Part shown: one piece after another, positions 34,402 through 44,291 of the stretch
Layout: every line of letters begins with the position of its first letter
Numbering within the stretch: position 1 is the first letter of the stretch
NCBI GenBank assembly: GCA_031406155.1
Contig: JANOGW010000003.1
Location: 1-64,000, forward strand
Source: JACMNW01 sp031406155
GTDB taxonomy: Bacteria; Pseudomonadota; Alphaproteobacteria; Rhodobacterales; Rhodobacteraceae
Length of the DNA stretch: 64,000 nucleotides
Reading direction: 5' to 3'
Notes under the pieces: model-generated
Database searches by the model: none
Told to the model about the DNA's origin: nothing
The model's input: only the letters and a program-made list of their open reading frames with translations
Translations under genes and position numbers: made by a program

Positions 34402-36375
34402 ATGACCAAAATCAACGCTAGATTTGGGTCAGCAACACAAACCAGGGCAAATATGCGCAAACCGAACCTGAAACCTACCGTGGCCGTGCCCGGCCAGCCG
34501 CAGCCGGAAGGTGCCGGCAGTTGGCAAACCATCAAGCGCGTCGGCCCTTATCTTTGGCCTGCACACGAACCATGGGTAAAGCGCCGTGTGGTGTTGGCCC
34601 TGATGGCACTGGTTGTGGCAAAGCTGGTGTCGGCCACGACGCCCTTCATGTATAAATTCGCCGTTGACGCACTGACCGGGGAAGCGCCGTCTGTCGGGGT
34701 GCTAATGGGCGTGACGGCCGTTGGCCTGACGGTCGCATATGGCATGGCCCGGCTGATGAGCGTGGGTTTCGGCGAATTGCGCGATGCGATTTTCGTGCGG
34801 GTTGGCCAACGCGCCATCCGCAGGCTGGCGATCGAGACGTTTACCCATATCCATCGCCTGTCGATGCGCTATCACATCACCCGCAAGACGGGTGGCCTTA
34901 GCCGCATCATCGAACGCGGTGTAAAGGGCGTCGATTTCCTGTTGCGATTCATGCTGTTGTCGATCGGGCCGCTGATTTTGGAACTGACCATGGTGTCGGT
35001 GATCTTTGCGGTGGTGTTCGGCTGGCAGTACATGACCGTCGTTGTCCTCACCATCACGCTCTACATTCTGTTCACCTTTCGCGTAACCGAATGGCGGGTC
35101 CTGCTTCGTCGCCAGATGAATGATCAGGACACCGATGCCAACCAGAAGGCGATCGACAGCCTGCTGAACTTCGAAACGGTCAAGTATTTCGGTGCCGAAG
35201 CGCGCGAGGCTGGCCGCTACGATGGCGCGATGGAAAAATACGAAGGCTTCGCCGTTCAGACCGGCCAGTCGCTAGCCCTGCTGAACATGGGGCAGGCGTT
35301 CTTGATCACCATCGGCCTGATCGTCGTCATGGTGATGGCGGCGATGGGGGTGCAGGCGGGCACGCTGACAGTGGGTGATTTTGTCATGGTCAACGCCTAC
35401 ATGATCCAGATCACTCTGCCGTTGGGTTTTCTGGGCACGGTTTACCGGGAAATCCGGCAGGCGCTGGTCGACATGAGCCAGATGTTCGACCTGCTTGGTC
35501 AACCGTCCGAGGTCAACGACAAGCCCGGCGCACCCGCCCTGAAGGTCACGGGCGGCGAGGTGGTGTTCGACACGGTTGCATTCGGCTACGATGCCGCCCG
35601 GCCGATCCTGAAAGGCATCAGCCTGCGGGTGGGGCCGGGGCAGCGTATAGCACTGGTGGGTCCGTCCGGATCGGGCAAATCGACCATCGGGCGATTGCTG
35701 TTCCGCTTTTACGACGTCAACGGCGGGGCGATCCGCATTGATGGTCAGGATATCCGCGATGTGACGCAGGCCTCGCTGCATGACAGCATCGGTGTCGTGC
35801 CGCAGGACACAGTGCTGTTCAACGACACGATCTATTACAACATCGCCTACGGTCGCCCCGACGCCAGTACGACCGAGGTGGAAGAAGCCGCGAAGGCTGC
35901 GAAGATACACGGCTTCATCACCTCGCTGCCGAAGGGCTATCAGACCTCGGTCGGGGAACGTGGCTTGAAACTGTCGGGTGGCGAAAAGCAAAGGGTGGGC
36001 ATTGCCCGCACGCTGTTGAAGAACCCGCCGATCCTGATATTGGACGAGGCGACGTCGGCGCTTGATACCCAGACCGAACGCGATATCCAGGATTCGCTGC
36101 TGGAAATGGGGCAGGGCCGGTCGGTCATCACCATCGCGCACAGATTGTCCACCATCGCGGATGCCGATCTGATTCTGGTGCTGGAAGACGGGCTTGTAAC
36201 CGAACAGGGCACGCATGACGCGCTTCTGGCGCTGGAGGGTCGTTACGCCGCCATGTGGGCGCGCCAATCGGCCGAGGACGACACGCCCGACAGCGCAGTC
36301 CCGACACGGTTGCCCGACGCGGGTCACAAGGGCGACGCCGTTACTGGCCGATTTGTGCCCGCTGCTGCATCCTGA
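34402..36375 (+). CDS. ATM1-type ABC exporter
   Basis: 657 residues, half-transporter with six transmembrane helices (about 60-350) and a C-terminal ATPase. The Walker A is GPSGSGKST, the signature LSGGEKQRVGIARTL and the Walker B ILILDEATSALD. The FFVLRF..IE-type membrane region and the sequence ETVKYFGAE are typical of ATM1/HMT1 exporters, which move glutathione-linked or persulfide-type compounds or heavy metals. Divergent ArsR suggests metal or thiol control. The start could also be the ATG at 34453. Confidence 0.92.
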   Translation: MTKINARFGSATQTRANMRKPNLKPTVAVPGQPQPEGAGSWQTIKRVGPYLWPAHEPWVKRRVVLALMALVVAKLVSATTPFMYKFAVDALTGEAPSVGVLMGVTAVGLTVAYGMARLMSVGFGELRDAIFVRVGQRAIRRLAIETFTHIHRLSMRYHITRKTGGLSRIIERGVKGVDFLLRFMLLSIGPLILELTMVSVIFAVVFGWQYMTVVVLTITLYILFTFRVTEWRVLLRRQMNDQDTDANQKAIDSLLNFETVKYFGAEAREAGRYDGAMEKYEGFAVQTGQSLALLNMGQAFLITIGLIVVMVMAAMGVQAGTLTVGDFVMVNAYMIQITLPLGFLGTVYREIRQALVDMSQMFDLLGQPSEVNDKPGAPALKVTGGEVVFDTVAFGYDAARPILKGISLRVGPGQRIALVGPSGSGKSTIGRLLFRFYDVNGGAIRIDGQDIRDVTQASLHDSIGVVPQDTVLFNDTIYYNIAYGRPDASTTEVEEAAKAAKIHGFITSLPKGYQTSVGERGLKLSGGEKQRVGIARTLLKNPPILILDEATSALDTQTERDIQDSLLEMGQGRSVITIAHRLSTIADADLILVLEDGLVTEQGTHDALLALEGRYAAMWARQSAEDDTPDSAVPTRLPDAGHKGDAVTGRFVPAAAS

Positions 36376-36453
36376 CAGCGGGCATTGCGGTCGCAGCCCT
36401 TGGCAAATCCTTGGCCTTGCGTGTAAGACGGGTCATCTGAATGGAGACGGCCT

Positions 36454-37104
36454 GTGAGCAACAACGAAAGCTTCATTGACGAGGTCACCGAAGAGGTGCG
36501 CCGTGACAAGCTATTCGCCCTGTTTCGCCGGTATGGCTGGATCGGGCTGGTCCTGGTCGTTGGCATCGTCGGGGGTGCCGCGTGGAGCGAATGGCAAAAG
36601 GCCCAAAGCAAGGCGCGTGCCGAAGGGTTTGGCGACGCCGTGACGGCGGCCCTGACGCAGGAAACCCCGGCGGCGCGCGTGACCGCCCTGAAGGCGGTAC
36701 CTGCCGATGGCGATCAAGCGGGTCTGCTGCAGTTGATGCTGGCAAGCGATCCGCTGCAGGACCGCGCCGGAACGCTTGCGGCGCTCGATGCAGTGGCAGC
36801 TGATACCACCCTCGACAATGGCTACCGCGATCTGGCCGTTTTGCGGCACAGCATTCTTGTTGGTGCGGACGCGCCGGTCATGGACAGGCGGGCGGCACTG
36901 GACGCCATCTCACTGCCCGGCAGGCCGTATCGAGCGCTGGCCTTGGAACAGCTTGCCTACCTGCTGATCGAGGACAATAAGACGCCCGAGGCGATAGACG
37001 CGCTGCGGGCTTTGACGCAAGATCAAGAAGCCAGTCAAAGTCTGCGCTCCCGAGCAAATCAGGTTATCCTGGCGCTTGGCGGCGAAGCGGCGGCAGAAGG
37101 CTAA
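36454..37104 (+). CDS. YfgM-like TPR membrane protein
   Basis: 216 residues from a GTG. A basic cytosolic N-terminus, one transmembrane helix (about 28-46) and a periplasmic tetratricopeptide-like domain. YfgM associates with the SecYEG translocon and outer membrane assembly, which fits the downstream bamB and der genes, the same order as in many Proteobacteria. Confidence 0.82.
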   Translation: MSNNESFIDEVTEEVRRDKLFALFRRYGWIGLVLVVGIVGGAAWSEWQKAQSKARAEGFGDAVTAALTQETPAARVTALKAVPADGDQAGLLQLMLASDPLQDRAGTLAALDAVAADTTLDNGYRDLAVLRHSILVGADAPVMDRRAALDAISLPGRPYRALALEQLAYLLIEDNKTPEAIDALRALTQDQEASQSLRSRANQVILALGGEAAAEG

Positions 37105-37161
37105 GACCATCTGCCGGTTGGCGGACAAGGAAATCTGGATTGGACGGGGTGCGGGGCGGAT

Positions 37162-38529
37162 ATGGCAATCAGTGCAGCGATGCGGAAACGAACCGGCTTG
37201 GTGATCAGCCTTGGCATTCTCGCGCTTTTGGCGGCGTGCAAAGAGCGCGAAGTGATCTTGCAGGGTGAACGCTTCAATGTCCGCACCCCGCTTGAGGCGT
37301 CAGTGCCAATCGAGGGCGAAGAGGCCCCGGTAGCACCACCGGCGCGGCCCGAAAATATCAGCCAGCCGATATCGCTGCCCGCCGCATCGGCCAATGCCGA
37401 ATGGACGCACCGCGCGGGCAACAGCCGCCATCTGATGCCGCATGGTGTGTTGTCAGCGTCGCCGCAACGGGTCTTCAGCGCGAATATTGGTGCGGGCAGC
37501 ACGCGGCGCAACCGCATCGTGGCGGCCCCGGTCGTGGCCGATGGCCGCATCTTCACCATCGACGGTATATCAGGGCTGGCGGCAACGTCGACCTCGGGTG
37601 CGCTGCTATGGTCGACCGATCTTTCGGCACAATTCGACCGGGGAGGCAATGTCTCTGGCGGCGGTCTTGCCTATGGCGGCGGGCGGGTGTTCGCGGCCAC
37701 CGGATATGGCGAGGTCGTTGCGGTTGACCCGGCGTCGGGCGCCGTCATCTGGCGGCAACGTTTTGACGCCCCGGTCATGGGTGCGCCGACGGTGGACAAT
37801 GGCGTCGTTTATGTTGGCGGGCGAGATGGGTCGGCCTACGCGCTGACCGCAGATACTGGTCGCGTCTTGTGGGATGTGCCGGGTGTTCCCAACCTGATCG
37901 GCATGACGGGTGCCGCCGGCCCCGCTGTGGCCGATACAACGGTTCTGTTCCCCACGGCGGGCGGCGAGGTTACCGCGGTGATGAAGGACGGCACTGCGCG
38001 TATCTGGCAATCAAGCGTCGCCGGCAAACGTCTTGGGCGAGCCTATGCGTCGATCGTCGATGTCACGGGCGACCCGGTGATCGCGGGGTCAACCACCTAT
38101 GTCGGCACATCCTCGGGGCGCACCTTTGCGATCGATACCGAAACCGGCCAGTCGATCTGGACGGCCCCCGAGGGCGCGCTTGCCCCGGTTCTGCCGGTCG
38201 GCGGATCGGTGTTTCTGGTTAACGACGAGGCGCGCCTTGTGCGGCTTGATGCGGCAACAGGCGCTGTGATCTGGTCGGTCGAGATGCCGTATTTCGTTGC
38301 GGAGAAAACTCGCAAGCGCAAAGCGATCACCGCGCATTACGGCCCGGTTCTGGCGGGCGGGCGGCTGGTGGTCGTATCGGGCGACGAGATTTTGCGCGTG
38401 TTCAACCCGACCGACGGGGCGCTGGTCGCCACCGCCGAAGTGCCGGGCGGTGCTGCGACACAACCGGCATTGGCAGGGGGTGTCCTGTACGTGGTGTCGA
38501 ACAAAGGGCAACTTCACGCTTTCCGTTAA
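37162..38529 (+). CDS. bamB: Outer membrane assembly lipoprotein BamB
   Basis: 455 residues. N-terminal lipoprotein signal with lipobox LLAAC (C26), then a PQQ-like eight-bladed beta-propeller with repeated blade motifs such as VVADGRIFTIDG, VVYVGGRDGSAYAL and VVSGDEILRV. Part of the BAM complex that inserts outer membrane beta-barrels. Between yfgM-like and der genes. Confidence 0.9.
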   Translation: MAISAAMRKRTGLVISLGILALLAACKEREVILQGERFNVRTPLEASVPIEGEEAPVAPPARPENISQPISLPAASANAEWTHRAGNSRHLMPHGVLSASPQRVFSANIGAGSTRRNRIVAAPVVADGRIFTIDGISGLAATSTSGALLWSTDLSAQFDRGGNVSGGGLAYGGGRVFAATGYGEVVAVDPASGAVIWRQRFDAPVMGAPTVDNGVVYVGGRDGSAYALTADTGRVLWDVPGVPNLIGMTGAAGPAVADTTVLFPTAGGEVTAVMKDGTARIWQSSVAGKRLGRAYASIVDVTGDPVIAGSTTYVGTSSGRTFAIDTETGQSIWTAPEGALAPVLPVGGSVFLVNDEARLVRLDAATGAVIWSVEMPYFVAEKTRKRKAITAHYGPVLAGGRLVVVSGDEILRVFNPTDGALVATAEVPGGAATQPALAGGVLYVVSNKGQLHAFR

Positions 38530-38579
38530 CGCGGCGTCCGTGTAAGGCAACCCCTTCACGACCCCCGCCGGAGTGCGAC

Positions 38580-40052
38580 ATGACGTTTACGCTGGCCATT
38601 GTTGGCCGCCCCAATGTGGGCAAATCGACGCTTTTCAACCGGCTGGTAGGCCGCAAGCTGGCCTTGGTCGATGACCAGCCCGGGGTCACGCGCGATCTGC
38701 GCGAAGGCGACGCCAAGCTGTTTGATCTGCGCTTTACCGTCATCGACACGGCTGGTCTGGAAAATGTGACCGATGACAGCCTGCAAGGGCGGATGCGCCG
38801 GTTGACCGAACGCGCCGTCGACATGGCCGATATCAGCCTGTTCCTGATCGATGGCCGCGCGGGGGTTACCGCCAATGATCTGGTCTTTGCCGATATCCTG
38901 CGCCGCAAGGGTGCGCGCGTGATCCTTGGCGTGAACAAGGCCGAGGGGTCCGCCGCTGACGCAGGGGCGCTCGATGCATGGTCGCTGGGTCTGGGTGAGC
39001 CGCTGCGCCTGTCTGCCGAACATGGCGAGGGCCTTGATGATCTTTATCATCTGCTGCGCCCGATGACCGAAGAATTCACCGAACGCGCCGAGGCTGACGC
39101 GCCGCTGGTTGATCTTGATGTGTCCGAGGAAGAGGCCGAACTGGAGGCCGATCCGAACGCCCACCGTGCCACGACCGCAAAGCCGTTGCAGATCGCGGTC
39201 ATCGGGCGACCCAATGCCGGCAAATCGACGCTGATCAACAAGATCCTCGGGCAGGAACGCCTGCTGACCGGGCCCGAACCGGGCATCACCCGCGATGCGA
39301 TTTCGGTCAGGGCCGACTGGCTTGGCACGCCGATCCGTATTTTCGACACCGCTGGCATGCGCAAGAAGGCCCGCATTTCCGAAAAGCTGGAAAAGATGTC
39401 GGTGTCGGACGGTCTGCGCGCAGTGCGCTTTGCCGAGGTGATCGTCGTGCTTCTGGATGTCGATATTCCGTTCGAGACGCAGGATCTGCGCATCGCCGAC
39501 TATGCCGAAACCGAAGGCCGCGCCGTGGTTCTGGCGGTTAACAAATGGGATCTGGAGGGCGAAAAGCAAGAAAAACTCGCCGCCCTGAAAGAGATGTTCG
39601 AACGCCATCTGCCACAGTTGCGCGGCGCGCCGCTGGTGACCGTGTCCGCCAAGACAGGGCGCGGGCTTGACCGGCTGCACGATGCCATCGTCAAGGCGCA
39701 TGATGTCTGGAATGCCCGCGTGCCGACTGCACGACTTAACACCTGGTTGGGGGCGATGACAGAGGCTCATCCGCCACCCGCCCCGGGTGGGCGACGCATC
39801 AAGCTGCGCTACATGACGCAGATAAAAACAAGACCGCCCGGTTTTGTGGCGATGTGTTCGCACCCAGAATTGATGCCGGAAAGCTACAAACGCTATCTTG
39901 TCAACGGCTTGCGCGATCATTTTGATATGCCGGGCACGCCCATTCGGATTATTCTGCGCGGGCAGGGTGACAAAAACCCGTTCAAGGACCAGAAGTTCCA
40001 TACGCCAAGCCGGTTGCGCAAGCACGTCGGCAATCCGGTGAAGAACAAGTAA
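38580..40052 (+). CDS. der: Ribosome biogenesis GTPase Der
   Basis: 490 residues with two tandem GTPase domains and a C-terminal KH-like domain. First domain: GRPNVGKST at 8-16, DTAGLE, and a variant NKAE in place of NKxD. Second domain: GRPNAGKST near 209, DTAGMRKKA and NKWD. Essential for 50S subunit maturation. Confidence 0.96.
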   Translation: MTFTLAIVGRPNVGKSTLFNRLVGRKLALVDDQPGVTRDLREGDAKLFDLRFTVIDTAGLENVTDDSLQGRMRRLTERAVDMADISLFLIDGRAGVTANDLVFADILRRKGARVILGVNKAEGSAADAGALDAWSLGLGEPLRLSAEHGEGLDDLYHLLRPMTEEFTERAEADAPLVDLDVSEEEAELEADPNAHRATTAKPLQIAVIGRPNAGKSTLINKILGQERLLTGPEPGITRDAISVRADWLGTPIRIFDTAGMRKKARISEKLEKMSVSDGLRAVRFAEVIVVLLDVDIPFETQDLRIADYAETEGRAVVLAVNKWDLEGEKQEKLAALKEMFERHLPQLRGAPLVTVSAKTGRGLDRLHDAIVKAHDVWNARVPTARLNTWLGAMTEAHPPPAPGGRRIKLRYMTQIKTRPPGFVAMCSHPELMPESYKRYLVNGLRDHFDMPGTPIRIILRGQGDKNPFKDQKFHTPSRLRKHVGNPVKNK

Positions 40053-40095
40053 GTCAACACCCCGAACGGGACTAATGGTGCCAAAAGGCTGCCGG

Positions 40096-40794
40096 TCAGC
40101 GGCGAGCCACAACCATTGTGGCTGCCATGACGATAATACCTGCTGCGGCGGCGTAGGCCACTATGCGGGCATCGCCCCAGTTCGCCGCAATAACTGCCAC
40201 CAGCGCCCAGATCACTGTGGCGCTATATTCCAGCACACCGGGTTTGCGCACCTGTAGTGTCACGGCGATGGCCAGCACAACGACCAACATCACGACGGCA
40301 GAGCCTGTGTTGCCAAGCCAGCCATATCCGGCAAGCACCACGCCAAGCGACACCGCCGCCGCCGCACTCAGCCAGCCCGAATAAATCGCAATCGGGGCCA
40401 CCAGCAGCCAGCGGTCGCGGGCCGGGTCAGCGCGCAGCAATGCCAGTACCGCAAGGCCGAGCATGACCCAGATCATGATCGTCGCCGCAATCGGGGCGAC
40501 GCCCGCAATCGCAAGCCAGACCGCCCCCAGCACCGCAGATCCCGCAAGCGGCAGCCGCGTCACGTCCCATGCCGGATCATTCGCGCGCCGGGCCGCCCCG
40601 AACACCGCGTGCACGGCAAGCCAGCCATAAATCAGCCCCCAGATCGAAAACGCATATCCCGCGGGCTGGATATAGGGGCGCGCGATCTCTACCGGAAACA
40701 TCCCCGGATCATAGCCGGTGAACGGCGGCGTCACGAATGGGGCTACGGCAAATGCAATCGCCGCAAGTATGACCAGCCACGCCCGAAGGTTCAT
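40096..40794 (-). CDS. TspO/MBR-related tryptophan-rich membrane protein
   Basis: 232 residues, seven hydrophobic segments. The segment QPAGYAFSIWGLIYGWL (about 43-59) is a TspO/MBR hallmark, although the protein is longer than the 160-residue TspO core. Homologues bind porphyrins or regulate pigment genes. Its start overlaps the serS stop (ATGA). Confidence 0.72.
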   Translation of the reverse strand: MNLRAWLVILAAIAFAVAPFVTPPFTGYDPGMFPVEIARPYIQPAGYAFSIWGLIYGWLAVHAVFGAARRANDPAWDVTRLPLAGSAVLGAVWLAIAGVAPIAATIMIWVMLGLAVLALLRADPARDRWLLVAPIAIYSGWLSAAAAVSLGVVLAGYGWLGNTGSAVVMLVVVLAIAVTLQVRKPGVLEYSATVIWALVAVIAANWGDARIVAYAAAAGIIVMAATMVVARR

Positions 40795-42080
40795 TCCAGT
40801 TGCCCCGCTGCCGATATCCGCGTTTTACCGCCCAAGTAGGGATACAACGCCGCTGGCAGGTCGATGGATCCATCCGCCTGCTGGCCGTTTTCCACCACCG
40901 CGATCAGACAGCGCCCGACGGCCAGACCCGACCCGTTCAGCGTGTGAACAAATTCCGGCTTGGCCCCCGGCGCACGATAGCGCGCATTCATCCGGCGTGC
41001 CTGAAAATCGCCGCAGACCGAAACCGAGCTGACCTCGCGGTAGGTGTTTTGCCCCGGCAACCACACCTCCAGATCGTGGGTTTTCGTTGCCCCAAAGCCC
41101 ATATCGCCGGTGCACAGCAACAGGGTGCGGTACGGCAGGCCCAGCCGTTCGAGGATCACCTCGGCGCAGCGCGTCATGCGGGCATGTTCGGCCGTGCTGG
41201 TGTTAGGCGAGGTGATCGACACCATTTCCACCTTCTCGAACTGGTGCTGGCGCAGCATGCCCGATGTGTCCTTGCCCGCCGACCCGGCCTCGGATCGAAA
41301 GCACTGGGTATGCGCGGTCATCCGAATTGGCAACGCCGCCTCATCCAGAATGTCGCCCGCCACTGAATAGGTCAGCGTCACTTCCGAAGTGGGGATCAGC
41401 CACCAGCCATTGGTAGTGCGGTAGCTGTCTTCGGCGAATTTCGGCAGCTTGTCCGTGCCTTCCATCGCGTCGTCTTTGACCAGAACCGGTGTCCAGGTTT
41501 CGGTAAGGCCATGTTCAGAGGTGTGCACGTCCAGCATGAACTGCGCCAGAGCCCGCTGCAGCCGCGCCACGGCACCTTTCAGCACCACAAACCGGGTGCC
41601 GGAAAGCTTGGCGGCGGTAGCAAAGTCCATCCCCGGTTTGGCGCCCGCAATTTCGAAATGTTCCTTTGGGGGGAACGCGAAGCTCCGGGCCGTTCCCCAG
41701 CGCCTGATCTCGACATTTCCCGTCTCATCCGTGCCAACGGGAACGTCCGCCATTGGCAGGTTGGGGATGCGCATCAGCATGTCGCGAAGACGGGCATCCT
41801 CCAGAGCGGCCTCATCGGTCAGGCGGGCGATCTCGGCTTTCTTTTCACCTACCAACGCGCGCAGGCGTTCGAATTCGGCAGTACTGCCAGCCGCCTTTGC
41901 AGCCCCTGCGTCCTTGGAAGCAGCGTTTTGGGCCGCCTGCGCGGTTTCTGCCGCTAGAATTTTGGTCCGTCTGGCACCGTCCACTGCCAGCAATTCAGCC
42001 GACATCCCCGGCAAGCCGCGCCGTTTCAGCGCGGCATCAAATCCCTCGGGGTTGTCGCGAATGGCGCGGATGTCGTGCAT
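40791..42080 (-). CDS. serS: Seryl-tRNA synthetase
   Basis: 429 residues from the ATG at 42080. N-terminal coiled-coil arm (about 25-105) that grips tRNA-Ser, then class II catalytic motifs: a TSEVTLTY region, the motif 2 segment HTQCFRSEAGSAGKDTSG and the motif 3 stretch GSGLAVGRCLIAVVE near the C-terminus. Divergent from yajC. Confidence 0.96.
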   Translation of the reverse strand: MHDIRAIRDNPEGFDAALKRRGLPGMSAELLAVDGARRTKILAAETAQAAQNAASKDAGAAKAAGSTAEFERLRALVGEKKAEIARLTDEAALEDARLRDMLMRIPNLPMADVPVGTDETGNVEIRRWGTARSFAFPPKEHFEIAGAKPGMDFATAAKLSGTRFVVLKGAVARLQRALAQFMLDVHTSEHGLTETWTPVLVKDDAMEGTDKLPKFAEDSYRTTNGWWLIPTSEVTLTYSVAGDILDEAALPIRMTAHTQCFRSEAGSAGKDTSGMLRQHQFEKVEMVSITSPNTSTAEHARMTRCAEVILERLGLPYRTLLLCTGDMGFGATKTHDLEVWLPGQNTYREVSSVSVCGDFQARRMNARYRAPGAKPEFVHTLNGSGLAVGRCLIAVVENGQQADGSIDLPAALYPYLGGKTRISAAGQLE

Positions 42081-42279
42081 GGGTCGGGTCCTGCGATAAA
42101 ACTCGTCCCGCCCCATATGCCTCACCGGGCGGGGCAATTCAAATCCTGAAATGCGCAGGGTTGCGATGTGCCGCAGTACCCCTTAGATGCAGATTTCATC
42201 GCCTTGCCATTGCGTTGTGCCGAAGTTACGGTGCGCAACGAAATTCCGGGGCTCTGCCCAGCAAATTAAGAGGACGATC

Positions 42280-42600
42280 ATGTTCGTGACCCCCGCCTAT
42301 GCCCAAGCCGCCGGCGGCGCGGCCGCATTCACCTCTTTCGTGCCACTGATCCTGATTTTTGCGATCATGTATTTCCTGCTGATCCGCCCGCAGCAAAAGA
42401 AATTGAAGGATCACAAAGCCATGGTCGAGGCGCTGCGGCGCGGCGATCAGGTACTGACCCAAGGCGGCATTCTGGGCAAGGTCGTCAAGGTGAATGACGA
42501 CGGCGTGCTGGAAATTGAAATCGCCGACGGCGTCAAGGTTCGCGTCTTGCGGTCCACCATCGCGCAAGTGATGTCGAAGACCGAACCTGCCGCTGCCTGA
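42280..42600 (+). CDS. yajC: Preprotein translocase subunit YajC
   Basis: 106 residues from the ATG at 42280 (AGAGGA upstream). One transmembrane helix (about 17-37) ending in RPQQKK, then the cytosolic domain with GDQVLTQGGILGKV. Partners SecDF at the translocon. First gene of a yajC-secD-secF-Mth938-ccm run. Confidence 0.94.
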   Translation: MFVTPAYAQAAGGAAAFTSFVPLILIFAIMYFLLIRPQQKKLKDHKAMVEALRRGDQVLTQGGILGKVVKVNDDGVLEIEIADGVKVRVLRSTIAQVMSKTEPAAA

Positions 42601-42615
42601 TCCGGGACCCTGTCG

Positions 42616-44280
42616 ATGACACATACGCCCGTATGGAAGCGCGCCTTCATCCTGCTCGTCTGTGCGTTGGGTTTGCTTTACGCATTGCCAAACGCATTTT
42701 ACACGCGCGTCGAGCAGCACAATGATGCGGCTAAGGCGATTGAGGCGGCGGGTTTCGCCACCCCGGATCAGGAGACAGCTCTGGCCCTGTGGCCGAACTG
42801 GGCACCGTCCGGCCTGATGAACCTTGGCCTTGATCTGCGGGGCGGCGCGCATCTGCTGGCCGAAGTGCAGGTTGAAGATGTCTATGCGACGCGGATCGAT
42901 GGCATGTGGCCCGATGTGCGCGACGCCCTGCGCGACGTACGTGATCAGGTCGGCAATGTGCGCCGCCAGCCCTCGGTGCCTGGTGTCTTGCGTGTTACAA
43001 TTTCGAATGCGGCAGGCATGGCCGCCGCTGTGGAGAAGATACGCGCGCTGGCGCAGCCTGTGGTCAGCCTGACAGGCATCGGCTCAAACGACATCGACAT
43101 CGCCGTAGAAGGTTCCGATATCGTTGTACAATTGTCAGATGCCGAACGCGAGGCAACCGATAGTCGCACGATCCAGCAAAGTCTGGAGATCATTCGCCGC
43201 CGGGTCGATGAGGTCGGCACCCGCGAACCCACGATCCAGCGCCAAGGCACCGATCGCATCCTGATTCAGGTGCCGGGCATCGGGTCCGCGACCGAATTGA
43301 AGCAGCTGATCGGGACAACCGCCAAGCTGACATTCCATCCGGTTGTCGGGCGCACGACCGATCCCGGTGCCGATGCCGGGCCGCGCAATCTGCTGCTGCC
43401 ATCATTGGATGAAGAGGGTGCTTTCTACATCATCGAGGAAACTCCGGTGGTCTCCGGCGAAGATCTGGTCGATGCGCAGCCTGCCTTTGACCAGAACAAC
43501 CGCCCAGCCGTGAACTTTCGCTTCAATCCGTCGGGCGGGCGCAAATTTGGCGACTATACGGCCAATAATATCGGTTCCCCGTTCGCCATCGTGCTGGATG
43601 ACGAGGTGATTTCCGCGCCGACCATCCAAAGCCATATCGCGGGTGGATCGGGGATCATTACCGGCAGCTTCTCGGTTGAAGAATCCACCAATCTTGCGGT
43701 TCTGCTGCGCGCGGGGGCTTTGCCCGCCAAGATGACATTTCTTGAGGAACGCACCATCGGGCCGGAACTGGGGCAGGACAGCATCGATGCGGGCCGTCGC
43801 GCCGCACTGGTCGGCATGGTCGCCGTCGTGGTCTTCATGATCGCCTGTTATGGCTGGTTCGGCGTGATGGCCAATGTGGCGCTTGCCGTCAACATGTCGC
43901 TGCTGTTCGCCGCACTTTCCATTGTCGGGGCCACGCTGACCCTGCCGGGGATCGCGGGCATTGTGCTGACAATGGGGATGGCGGTCGATGCCAACGTGCT
44001 GATCTATGAACGTATCCGCGAGGAACTGCGCGATGGCAAACCGCCCGGCAGAGCGATCGAACTGGGGTTTGAGAAGGCGTTTTCGGCCATCATGGATTCG
44101 AACGTGACGGCCATTCTGACCGCCGTCATCATGTTCATGGTCGGCTCTGGTGCAGTGCGCGGTTTTGCGGTGACTTTGGGGATCGGCATCCTGACCTCGA
44201 TGTTCACCGCCGTTTACGTGACGCGCTTCATCATCGGAACTTGGATGGCGTGGAAACGCCCCAAGACCATCACGGTTTAG
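42616..44280 (+). CDS. secD: Protein translocase subunit SecD
   Basis: 554 residues. N-terminal transmembrane helix, the motif DLRGGAHLL, a periplasmic P1 domain, and a C-terminal five-helix bundle containing GMAVDANVLIYERIREE, the signature for the proton relay. Uses proton motive force to assist late export steps with SecF. Confidence 0.95.
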   Translation: MTHTPVWKRAFILLVCALGLLYALPNAFYTRVEQHNDAAKAIEAAGFATPDQETALALWPNWAPSGLMNLGLDLRGGAHLLAEVQVEDVYATRIDGMWPDVRDALRDVRDQVGNVRRQPSVPGVLRVTISNAAGMAAAVEKIRALAQPVVSLTGIGSNDIDIAVEGSDIVVQLSDAEREATDSRTIQQSLEIIRRRVDEVGTREPTIQRQGTDRILIQVPGIGSATELKQLIGTTAKLTFHPVVGRTTDPGADAGPRNLLLPSLDEEGAFYIIEETPVVSGEDLVDAQPAFDQNNRPAVNFRFNPSGGRKFGDYTANNIGSPFAIVLDDEVISAPTIQSHIAGGSGIITGSFSVEESTNLAVLLRAGALPAKMTFLEERTIGPELGQDSIDAGRRAALVGMVAVVVFMIACYGWFGVMANVALAVNMSLLFAALSIVGATLTLPGIAGIVLTMGMAVDANVLIYERIREELRDGKPPGRAIELGFEKAFSAIMDSNVTAILTAVIMFMVGSGAVRGFAVTLGIGILTSMFTAVYVTRFIIGTWMAWKRPKTITV

Positions 44281-44291
44281 GGGGCAATCAG

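Noticed and set aside
40096..40794. Functional link of the TspO-like protein to the rhodopsin cluster
   Set aside because: TspO can bind pigments, but the gene is 27 kb away and coupled to serS, so no link is shown.
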